Part shown: piece after piece, positions 1-7,058 of the stretch
How positions within the stretch are numbered: position 1 is the stretch's first letter
Layout of the letters: each line of letters starts with the position of its first letter
Origin: Mycolicibacterium aichiense
GTDB lineage: Bacteria; Actinomycetota; Actinomycetes; Mycobacteriales; Mycobacteriaceae
NCBI RefSeq assembly: GCF_010726245.1
Contig: NZ_AP022561.1
Location: 1,488,001 to 1,552,000 of the forward strand
Length of the DNA stretch: 64,000 bases
Reading direction: 5' to 3'
Notes under the pieces: generated by a model
What the model saw: the letters and a program-made list of their open reading frames with translations, nothing else
Database searches by the model: none
What the model was told of the DNA's origin: nothing
Position numbers and translations under genes: made by a program

Positions 1-200
1 CCCCACATCACGTCGACCAGCAGCACCCCGGTCTGATGCCGGTAGTGCCGCAGCGTGTGCGGGATCGCGCCGAGTACCTGGGCCAGGAAGTTGACCTGGT
101 GCCCGAGGCGCTGGATCAGTGAGTCGCCTTGGTCGGCGATCCACAACGGCGCCCGTAGGGCATGGGGAATGTGGCGCGACGGCGTGGAGACCCGAGCCAT
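1..200 (-). CDS. yrbEB: YrbEB-type mce permease, N-terminal fragment
   Basis: The first 66 codons of a second MlaE/YrbE-type permease; the rest lies beyond the left edge of the window. The ATG (200-198) overlaps the TGA of the upstream yrbEA in an ATGA, so the two genes are translationally coupled. The visible residues begin MARVSTPSRHIPHALR and contain an amphipathic stretch (DQGDSLIQRLGHQVNFLAQ) like that before the first membrane segment of YrbE proteins. YrbEA and YrbEB form the membrane part of an Mce lipid importer. The identity rests mainly on position after yrbEA, because the conserved permease core is not visible. Confidence 0.75.
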   Translation of the reverse strand, partial: MARVSTPSRHIPHALRAPLWIADQGDSLIQRLGHQVNFLAQVLGAIPHTLRHYRHQTGVLLVDVMW

Positions 201-1177
201 CAGCCCATCCTCAGCGGCATCGACATCGAAACGCCTTGGGTGATGATCAGGTTGAGGACGAACACGGCCACCACACCGATGACCACCGACGCGTTGACGG
301 CGTCGGCCACGCCGCGCGCGCCGCCGGTGGCCTCCAAGCCGCGTTGGCAGGCCACCAGGATCACGACCACACCGAACAGCCAGGTCTTCACCATCGCCAC
401 GATGACGTCGTTGACACTGGCGAACGAGGCGAAGGACGCGATGTAGCTTCCGGGTGTGCCGGACTGGAAACCGACGTTGATCGCGTAACCGGCTGCCAGC
501 CCCATGAAGATGATGAAGGCACACAGCACCGGTGCGACGAACACGATCGCGGCGAGGCGGGGGGTGACCAGGCGCTGCACCGGGTCGACTCCCATCACCC
601 GCAACGCGTCGACCTCTTCGCGGATGGTGCGGGCGCCGAGATCGGTGGCCACTGCCGAGCCGGCCGCCCCGCCGAGCAGCAAGGCCGCCACCATCGGTGC
701 GCCCTGCCGGATCACGCCCAGACCGCCGGCGGCGCCCGATACCGAGGAGGCCCCGACCTGCTGAATGAAGTTGCCTACCTGGACGGCCACGATCACGCCG
801 AACGGTATGGACACCAGCAGCGCCGGGATCGCCGTGACACTGATGATGAACCACGCCTGGTTGAGGGTGTCTCGCCATGGGTGGCGCAACCGGATGAGGT
901 CGGTGACGAGGAAGCCGAGGGCTTGTGCGCCGAGGCCGAAGAACCGGCCCAATGTCTGCAGCGACGAATCGGTTCGGGACAGGAAGCGTCGGAAGGGCCT
1001 GCTCAGGATGTCGGCGACCTGGCGGCCCAACGCTGGTTCCGCTGAGGCCGGGGGATCGACGGTTGGCTCGGGGGTGGCGGCTGCCACGAATGCGTCGATA
1101 TCGACGCACGCAAGTTCGCTGGCTTCTGTCTCGGTCGCTGCTTGGGCCGCAGTCGCGTCATCGACACCTGCGGTCAA
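200..1177 (-). CDS. yrbEA: YrbEA-type permease (MlaE family) of an mce lipid-import operon
   Basis: Integral membrane permease of an Mce transporter, which imports lipids or sterols across the mycobacterial envelope. The 325-residue protein carries the MlaE core in its last 250 residues: GVIVAVQVGNFIQQVGA, GAPMVAALLLGGAAGSA, the EEVDALRVMGVDP cytoplasmic signature and several hydrophobic segments. The start is taken as TTG at 1177 because a strong AAGGAGG lies 9 nt upstream; longer in-frame starts have no ribosome site. Compared with typical YrbE proteins (about 250-290 aa) there is an acidic, Ala-rich N-terminal extension of roughly 50-70 residues. Which mce operon this is cannot be decided because the mce genes are off-window. 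Confidence 0.88.
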   Translation of the reverse strand: MTAGVDDATAAQAATETEASELACVDIDAFVAAATPEPTVDPPASAEPALGRQVADILSRPFRRFLSRTDSSLQTLGRFFGLGAQALGFLVTDLIRLRHPWRDTLNQAWFIISVTAIPALLVSIPFGVIVAVQVGNFIQQVGASSVSGAAGGLGVIRQGAPMVAALLLGGAAGSAVATDLGARTIREEVDALRVMGVDPVQRLVTPRLAAIVFVAPVLCAFIIFMGLAAGYAINVGFQSGTPGSYIASFASFASVNDVIVAMVKTWLFGVVVILVACQRGLEATGGARGVADAVNASVVIGVVAVFVLNLIITQGVSMSMPLRMG

Positions 1178-1833
1178 CGGCAGGCACCTCCTTAATCGCT
1201 GGTGTGGCCAGTTCCCCCAGCAAAGTTCGAGCTTGGTTGTTGCGCGTTTACCAGCGGTACGAGTACGTGCGTTGTACCAGCGGCGGCGTGCGTGTGTTCG
1301 CGGAAAGAAGATCAGTGTGATGTACGCCACATTCAAGCGTCAAGGTCGGTTTCCGCCGCCGCGCCACGGCGGTGGCCGCCAATTTCCTTCGGAAGGGTCA
1401 ATAACGTGCGCGGATGCGCTGATCGAGCGCCGACGGCGGCAAGTCCGCAGCACGGGCGAGGGTTTCACCCCGTCGCCGATCGGTGCGGGCCGTCGCGCGG
1501 TTGGCCTGAACACCCGGGAAATGCACAGGAATTTGCCAGCGGGTCAAATTGCTGCGCGGTTACTCGGGTGGCCGCGTGGCGACCACGCCGCTGACCACCC
1601 GACTCCGGCCGGTCGATCGCTTGCGCTACCGCGCACCGCCGTGTTCACATTTCGCGCAGGCGTCGCCGAAGGGCGGTCCGGGCAAATGCCGGTATGGCTG
1701 TCGGTGAGATCCCCAAACCCCGGCGAAGAGCAGCGGCCCTGCACTAGGGTTCGTGCAAGTTAGACACACTAGGTGGGGGTCATGGCGAGCGCTGTTTCTG
1801 GACACGTGCCGGGGGCGGTCGCGCTCGAACGAC
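1178..1833. other. Divergent intergenic region between yrbEA and the biosynthetic operon
   Basis: About 650 bases without a convincing gene between two divergent operons, so it should hold both promoters. A TANNNT-type -10 candidate (TAGGGT, 1745-1750) would start the rightward transcript near 1757. A 9-bp direct repeat TACCAGCGG occurs at 1249-1257 and 1275-1283. A short frame with an ATG at 1782 (22 codons, ending 1850) overlaps the chosen start of the next gene and could be a leader peptide. None of these is firmly supported. Confidence 0.4.
1187..1193 (-). promoter_or_regulatory. Ribosome binding site deciding the yrbEA start
   Basis: AAGGAGG on the minus strand, 9 nt before the TTG at 1177. 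It is the only good Shine-Dalgarno match in the 5' part of this frame, so it selects the TTG over the upstream GTG/ATG candidates. Confidence 0.7.
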
Positions 1834-3510
1834 ATGCCGGTCGGCTCTGAGCGCAACGGCGCGGGGGATGGGCGCACGCGAGTAGTCGATTACATCGCCG
1901 AGCGCCTCGTTCGCCGCGGCGTTCGCCATGTGTTCGGCGTCGACGGCGCCAACATCGAGGATTTCTACGACGCCGCGCACTTTTGTCCGGATCTGACCGC
2001 GGTGGTGGCCAAGCACGAGTTCTCCGCGGTTGCCATGGCCGATGCCTACAGCCGGTCCGGCGGCGCTATCGGCGTCGTCTGCGCGACGTCCGGCGGGGGA
2101 GCGCTGAACACCGTCCCGGGACTGGGGGAGTCGTTCGCCAGCCGGGTGCCGGTGCTGGCATTGATCGGCCAGCCGCCGACGGTGTCGGACGGGCTCGGCT
2201 CATTCCAGGACACCAGCGGGGTCAACGGAGCGCTGCCCGGCGAAGCGCTGTTCGCGGCGGTGTCGGTGTTCTGCGAACGGGTCGTGACCGCAAACGACAT
2301 CATGACCGCGCTGCCCCGGGCGTTGTCGGCCGCGACGAGTATCGGTGGGCCTGCGGTCCTGCTGTTGCCCAAGGACATTCAGCAGGCGGTGGTGGAGCCC
2401 ACGCCCGATCCTGCCGGCGACGCGCAACCCGAGGCCGGGGACCTCGCGGCATTGGTTCGACTGCTGGGCAGCACCGAGGGGCCGGTGACGATCATCGCCG
2501 GTGACCAGGTTGCCCGCGACGACGCCCGGGCCGAACTGGAGACGCTTCGTGCGGTCCTGCAGGCGACCGTGGCCACTGTGCCCGACGCGAAGGACGCCGC
2601 GGCCGAGGCGTTGGGCGTCGTCGGGGTGATGGGTCATCCGACAGTGGTTGCGGCACTGGCCGGCAGCGCACTGTGCCTGGCGATCGGCACCCGGCTTCCG
2701 CTGATGGCCCGCGGCGGTCTGGATGCGGTATTGGGTTCGCTGCCGATCGCGTCGCTCGGGGCGGAGGCCCCTTATCTGCCGTGCACACATGTGCAGAGCC
2801 ACGACCTCCGCGCCGCCCTGTCTCAGCTGGCGACGGCGCTGACCCGTGGGCCGGACCGGACGCCGGCGGCGCGCCCCGCGCCCGGCGAGCTCACCCCGCC
2901 CGAGCACGTCGGCGCGGCAGTGCGGTACCGCGACGCGATGCGGGTGGTGGACGGGCTGCTGCCCCAGGATGCCGACATCGTCGTGGACGCAGGCAACATC
3001 GGTGCGGCGGCGATCCACTGGCTCCCGGCCCGACGCGACGGCCGCTTCCTGGTCGCCCTCGGAATGGGCGGCATGGGCTACAGCTTCGGCGCCGGCATCG
3101 GCATGGCCTTCGCCCGGAATCGCCGCACCGTCGTCATCGCCGGCGACGGATCGTTCTTCATGCACGGCATGGAGATTCACACCGCGCTGCACTACCGGCT
3201 TCCGGTGACGTTCCTGTTGTTCGACAACCACGCACACGCCATGTGCGTCACCCGCGAGCAGCTGTTCTACGGCGACCGCTACAGCTACAACCGGTTCGGC
3301 CCCAGCCGGTTGGGCGCGGGCCTGTCGGCCATGTTCCCGGCCCTGCCGGCGGTGGATGTCACCGACATCGGCGAGCTCGGCGTGGCCGTCACGGCAGCGC
3401 TCGACGCCGACGGCCCGTCCGTGGTGTCGGTGGAATGCTCCGCCGACGAAATCCCGCCCTTCACAGCATTCCTGAATGCAACAACACAGCTGAATTCGAG
3501 GAGAAGCTGA
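1834..3510 (+). CDS. Thiamine-diphosphate-dependent carboligase/decarboxylase (acetolactate-synthase-like)
   Basis: A 558-residue ThDP enzyme of the acetolactate synthase/benzoylformate decarboxylase superfamily. The N-terminal PYR domain has the activating Glu in AKHEFSAVAMADAY (E62) and the SGGGALNTVPG loop. A central domain follows, then the C-terminal PP domain with the metal/diphosphate motif GDGSFFMHG (from residue 437) and the downstream LFDNHAHA Asn. Such enzymes form acyl-anion equivalents by decarboxylating 2-oxo acids and can join them to a second carbonyl. As first gene of an operon with a ketosynthase-like protein and an ACP, it is more likely a biosynthetic carboligase than a housekeeping IlvB. 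The ATG at 1834 is preferred over the GTG at 1753, which sits at the likely promoter. The substrate is unknown. Confidence 0.85.
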   Translation: MPVGSERNGAGDGRTRVVDYIAERLVRRGVRHVFGVDGANIEDFYDAAHFCPDLTAVVAKHEFSAVAMADAYSRSGGAIGVVCATSGGGALNTVPGLGESFASRVPVLALIGQPPTVSDGLGSFQDTSGVNGALPGEALFAAVSVFCERVVTANDIMTALPRALSAATSIGGPAVLLLPKDIQQAVVEPTPDPAGDAQPEAGDLAALVRLLGSTEGPVTIIAGDQVARDDARAELETLRAVLQATVATVPDAKDAAAEALGVVGVMGHPTVVAALAGSALCLAIGTRLPLMARGGLDAVLGSLPIASLGAEAPYLPCTHVQSHDLRAALSQLATALTRGPDRTPAARPAPGELTPPEHVGAAVRYRDAMRVVDGLLPQDADIVVDAGNIGAAAIHWLPARRDGRFLVALGMGGMGYSFGAGIGMAFARNRRTVVIAGDGSFFMHGMEIHTALHYRLPVTFLLFDNHAHAMCVTREQLFYGDRYSYNRFGPSRLGAGLSAMFPALPAVDVTDIGELGVAVTAALDADGPSVVSVECSADEIPPFTAFLNATTQLNSRRS

Positions 3511-4181
3511 TGACACTGCCTGCGCTCGAGGACATCGCCGCACACCACGGCGGTACCGACCCGATTCCGGGGCTGATGCGCATCGAGACCTCGCCCCGGG
3601 AGAAAGCCACCCCGGTCCTGATGGAGATGATCCACGCGGTGTATCCGCACGACGAGGTCTTCGGCGAGTTCTGCACCGTCAACGACTACATCGACTGCCC
3701 GCCCGACGAATTGTTCGACTATCTGTCGGACACCCGGTCCCTGGAGGAATGGACCTACAGCCTGCGGGGATTCACCCGCACCGAGGAGGACGGCCTGTGG
3801 CTGGCCTACGACCGGCTGGGCACCGAGACCGAGATCTACACCCGCACGGTGGCCAACCGGGATGCCCGCACCGTGGACTACCACTGCGCCTGGGATCAGG
3901 GCAAGCACCTGTGGATGATCTACCTGATGCGGGTGGTCGACGCGCAGGTGGTGTTCAACAAGCCGGGGTCGGTGGTGTTGTGGACGAACTGCCACCACCC
4001 GTTCTACGACGAAAACCCGTACCCGGACGCCGCGCCGCCGCAGCGGCCGGTCTGGGTGGGGGACTTCTGGGACATGTTCGGCGCCGGACACCTCCTGGAG
4101 TTGAAGAATCTCAAGGCGATCGCCGAATACCGCCACCGTAACGGGTTGCCGATCACCCCGGACTGGATGCGTGAATCATGA
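3510..4181 (+). CDS. SRPBCC-fold protein (polyketide cyclase/dehydratase-like)
   Basis: A 223-residue protein whose middle part (about residues 50-150) reads like a START/SRPBCC fold: CPPDELFDYLSDTRSLEEW, alternating strands, then FNKPGSVVLWTNCHHPFYDE. These domains bind hydrophobic ligands and include aromatase/cyclases and dehydratases. The C-terminal part (WVGDFWDMFGAGHLLELKNLKAIAEY) supplies the long closing helix. The ATG overlaps the stop of the TPP-enzyme gene (TGATG) and is preceded by GAGGAGAAG; its own stop overlaps the next start (ATGA). A role in cyclising or dehydrating the product of the neighbouring enzymes is inference. Confidence 0.75.
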   Translation: MTLPALEDIAAHHGGTDPIPGLMRIETSPREKATPVLMEMIHAVYPHDEVFGEFCTVNDYIDCPPDELFDYLSDTRSLEEWTYSLRGFTRTEEDGLWLAYDRLGTETEIYTRTVANRDARTVDYHCAWDQGKHLWMIYLMRVVDAQVVFNKPGSVVLWTNCHHPFYDENPYPDAAPPQRPVWVGDFWDMFGAGHLLELKNLKAIAEYRHRNGLPITPDWMRES

Positions 4182-5200
4182 GCCGCCCCAACGTCAGTCT
4201 GATCGACGTCGCCACCTATCTGCCTGAAAACCGGGTCCCCGCAGAGTGGTACACGCAATTCAGCGGTGACGACGACCTGCGGGACAACCCTATGTTCCGG
4301 CCGCCGGAGTTTCGTCACCATGCGGCCGACGACGAGTCCAACGTCGACATGATCCAGCGTGCCGTGGGCGCACTGATCGATCGGCACGGGCCCGCGGTGC
4401 TCGACGATGTCGATGTGCTGCTGACTCATTCACAGCTGCCGGACCTGCCGATCCTCGGCGCCGGCGGCGAAGTCGCCAAGCGGCTGGGCATCAGCCCCGA
4501 ATGGATCATCGATGTCCACAACGGTGGCTGCGCCGCATTTGTGTTGATGCTCAAGCTCGCTCGCCAGCTGCTGGCCAGTGGCGCCGGGCGGACCGCACTG
4601 ATCGCGGTCGCGCAGAACGCCGCTGGCAAGATCTTCGAGCAGCAGCAGGTGCGAAAGCTCGCCCAGGCGTCGGTGCCCGGCGACGGCGCGGCAGTCGGAC
4701 TGGTCACCGTGTCGGACAGCTCACCGGTGCTGGACATCGAATGCCGCTACTTCGGCGAGAACGCCTCCGACATGACGTTGGCCGCCGATCCCGCGCGACG
4801 GTGGTGGGAAGCGGGACCCGGCCAGGGCTACGTCGGGTTCAACGAAGGCAAGATCATCAAGGTCCTCGCCCGGGGCAACCGGCAGGTACCCCAGGTGGTG
4901 CGCGCGGTGTGCGACCGGATCGGCGTGAAGCCGGGCGACCTCGACCTGCTGGTCACCAATCAGCCGAATCGACTGCTGTTGCGGAATTGGAATGAGGCAC
5001 TGGGTATTTCGCCGGATCGGCATCGCGACACATTCCAGGAATGTGGCAACCTGTTCGCTGTTGCCATCCCGGTAAACCTGGAGGCGGCGATCCTCGACGG
5101 CCAGATCGGTGCCGGTGACATCGTGATGATGGCCGGGTTCGCGCATGCCGGGGATTTCGCGGGCGCCGCCGCCATCCAGTGGAGCGGGACCCGGACATGA
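4178..5200 (+). CDS. 3-oxoacyl-ACP synthase III-like condensing enzyme with altered active site
   Basis: A 340-residue thiolase-fold protein of the FabH/KAS III group. The nucleophile is visible as C118 in DVHNGGCAAFVLML, and the second Asn in ECGNLFAVAIP (N291) matches the FabH GN motif. The usual His of the FabH HQAN motif is replaced by Asn: the segment reads VTNQPNRLLL, with N261 at the His position. Loss of the His that supports decarboxylation suggests an acyl transfer or a condensation driven differently, as proposed for atypical KAS III acyltransferases. Coupled by ATGA to both neighbours; the ACP gene immediately downstream is the obvious carrier. Confidence 0.85.
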   Translation: MSRPNVSLIDVATYLPENRVPAEWYTQFSGDDDLRDNPMFRPPEFRHHAADDESNVDMIQRAVGALIDRHGPAVLDDVDVLLTHSQLPDLPILGAGGEVAKRLGISPEWIIDVHNGGCAAFVLMLKLARQLLASGAGRTALIAVAQNAAGKIFEQQQVRKLAQASVPGDGAAVGLVTVSDSSPVLDIECRYFGENASDMTLAADPARRWWEAGPGQGYVGFNEGKIIKVLARGNRQVPQVVRAVCDRIGVKPGDLDLLVTNQPNRLLLRNWNEALGISPDRHRDTFQECGNLFAVAIPVNLEAAILDGQIGAGDIVMMAGFAHAGDFAGAAAIQWSGTRT

Positions 5201-5451
5201 CACGCGCCACCCTGGAGGCAGTCGTCGACGACATCATCGGCCTGATCCAGGCCGAGACCGACGGCGCCACATCCTTGACCGCTGAGTCGGGACTCCAGGA
5301 TGCGGGCATGGACTCGGCCCGGGTCCTGTCGCTGGTATTCCGGATCGAAGCCCGCTACGACGTCGAGCTGGACGCCGAGGATAGCGACGACTTGCGCACC
5401 GTCGGTGACTTGGCCCGGCTGGTGCTGCGTCGCATCCAGGAACGGTCATGA
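5197..5451 (+). CDS. Stand-alone acyl carrier protein
   Basis: An 84-residue four-helix carrier protein. S40 in DAGMDSARVLSLVFRIE is the expected phosphopantetheine attachment site; the residue after it is Ala where most ACPs have Leu. The ATG at 5197 overlaps the stop of the ketosynthase-like gene (ATGA) and has GGAGCGGG upstream, so it is chosen over the GTG at 5179. It probably receives an acyl chain from the downstream AMP ligase and presents it to the condensing enzyme. Confidence 0.88.
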   Translation: MTRATLEAVVDDIIGLIQAETDGATSLTAESGLQDAGMDSARVLSLVFRIEARYDVELDAEDSDDLRTVGDLARLVLRRIQERS

Positions 5452-7058
5452 TCGGCACCCCCGCGATCCGGCCCAAGTTCGAGACGCTCACCGAGATGCT
5501 CGACGCGGCAGCCCAGAGCAGCCACCGCCTGATCTTCGTCGACCGGAACGAGGTGGACACCGAGGTTCCGATGGCGGAGGTGGCTCGGCGGGCGCGTTCG
5601 GTCGCGGCGGGACTGCACGACAACGGGATCCGGCCCGGCGACCGGGTCGCCCTGGTACTGCCCACCGGCCCGGAATTCGTCGCCTGCTTCTTCGGTGCCC
5701 TGTGCGCCGGCGCGATTCCCGTATCGCTGTACCCGCCGGTCCGTCTTGGCAAGCTCGACGAGTATCGGCATCGCACCGCAGCGATGCTGCGGGCGGTCGG
5801 TGCGGTCGTGGTGGTCACCGAGGATCGCATTCGTCCGCTGCTCGAGGCCGTCGGTGCGAAGTGCCGAACGGCCGCGGAACTCGCACGCCCGGGTCGGCGT
5901 GACATCGATGTGTCCGCCGACGACATCGCGCTGATCCAGTTCTCCTCCGGCACCACCCATGACCCGAAACCGGTTGCACTCAGCCACCGCAACCTGTTGT
6001 CCAATCTCGCCGCGATCGCGGACTATTTCGCGGCGGCGAACATGCCCGATCAGGTCGGTGTCACCTGGCTGCCGCTCTATCACGACATGGGACTGATCGG
6101 GAATCTGCTGAGCGCGTTCTATCTTCCGCGGCCATTGGTGCTGTTGCCACCAGAGTTGTTCCTGGCCGTCCCTGCGGCGTGGTTACGTGCGATCTCACGG
6201 CATCGCGGAACTGTCACCGCCGCACCGAACTTCGCGTTCGGGTTGTGCATCAAGCGGATCCGCGACGACGAACTCGACGGTGTCGACTTGAGCTCGTGGC
6301 GTCTGTGCCTGAACGGCGCCGAGTTGACCAGCGCCGAGGTGCAGCGCCGATTCGGTGAGCGGTTCGGGCGTTGGGGGTTCGACGCGCGGGCGTTCACACC
6401 GGTCTACGGCCTGGCCGAGGCGTCGCTGGCGGTCACGTTCAAGCCGCCGGGCACGATGTTCGGCGTGCATTGGCTCGGCGACCGGGAACTGGTGAGCACT
6501 GGCCGCCCGCTGGCCGGCGTCGAAGTGCAGATCCGTGACGACGATTCCCGGGCGCTACCCGACGGCGAGGTGGGGCACATCTTCGTTCGTGGACCCAGCG
6601 TGATGGCCGGGTACTTCGGCCGTGCCGACCTCACCGCACAGGTGTTGTCCGCCGGCTGGCTGGATTGCGGCGACGTCGGATTCGTCCACGACGGTGAGCT
6701 TTTCGTGTGTGGCCGCACCAAGGAGACCGTGATCATCCGCGGTGCGAACCACGCTCCGCAGGATTTCGAGGCCGCCCTTGACGGACTTCCGGGTGTCCGC
6801 GCCGGATGTGCGGTTGCGGTGGGGTACGTTCCCCCCGACGCGCAGGACGAGGCACTGGCGATGCTGGTCGAAACCACCGCGGACGCCCCCGAGGATCTGG
6901 CGAGCGATGTCGCGGCCCGGGTGCTGCAGCGCACCGGTATCGCCGTCGGCCACGTCGAGCTGCTGGCACCGGGCACCCTGCCACGGACGTCGAGCGGGAA
7001 GATGCGCCGCCTCGAAGCGCGCACCCAATGGCTGGCGGGGACTTTGTCGCCGTGTTAG
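5448..7058 (+). CDS. Fatty-acyl-AMP ligase / acyl-ACP synthetase (FadD family)
   Basis: A 536-residue member of the adenylate-forming superfamily. Visible motifs are the P-loop FSSGTTHDPKPVALSHRN (from about residue 165), YGLAEASLAVTF, the GDVGFVHDGELFVCGRTKE hinge region, and the terminal catalytic Lys K518 in PRTSSGKMRRLEA. Location directly after a free ACP gene (ATGA overlap) and before an MmpL gene is the classic setting of mycobacterial fatty-acyl-AMP ligases, which activate a carboxylic acid and load it onto a carrier protein rather than CoA. Chain length of the substrate cannot be read from the sequence. Confidence 0.88.
   Translation: MIGTPAIRPKFETLTEMLDAAAQSSHRLIFVDRNEVDTEVPMAEVARRARSVAAGLHDNGIRPGDRVALVLPTGPEFVACFFGALCAGAIPVSLYPPVRLGKLDEYRHRTAAMLRAVGAVVVVTEDRIRPLLEAVGAKCRTAAELARPGRRDIDVSADDIALIQFSSGTTHDPKPVALSHRNLLSNLAAIADYFAAANMPDQVGVTWLPLYHDMGLIGNLLSAFYLPRPLVLLPPELFLAVPAAWLRAISRHRGTVTAAPNFAFGLCIKRIRDDELDGVDLSSWRLCLNGAELTSAEVQRRFGERFGRWGFDARAFTPVYGLAEASLAVTFKPPGTMFGVHWLGDRELVSTGRPLAGVEVQIRDDDSRALPDGEVGHIFVRGPSVMAGYFGRADLTAQVLSAGWLDCGDVGFVHDGELFVCGRTKETVIIRGANHAPQDFEAALDGLPGVRAGCAVAVGYVPPDAQDEALAMLVETTADAPEDLASDVAARVLQRTGIAVGHVELLAPGTLPRTSSGKMRRLEARTQWLAGTLSPC

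Noticed and set aside
1753..1833. Upstream GTG start for the TPP enzyme
   Set aside because: It overlaps the likely promoter, its 27 residues (RHTRWGSWRALF...) do not resemble the family N-terminus, and the ATG at 1834 fits the domain start.
2200..3543. Long minus-strand open frame (447 codons) opposite the TPP gene
   Set aside because: Arg/His/Gln-rich translation without motifs; the plus strand has clear ThDP motifs. It is a GC-rich shadow frame.
4178..5200. Housekeeping FabH assignment for the KAS III-like gene
   Set aside because: The HQAN His is replaced and the gene sits in a specialised operon, so a fatty-acid initiation role is unlikely.
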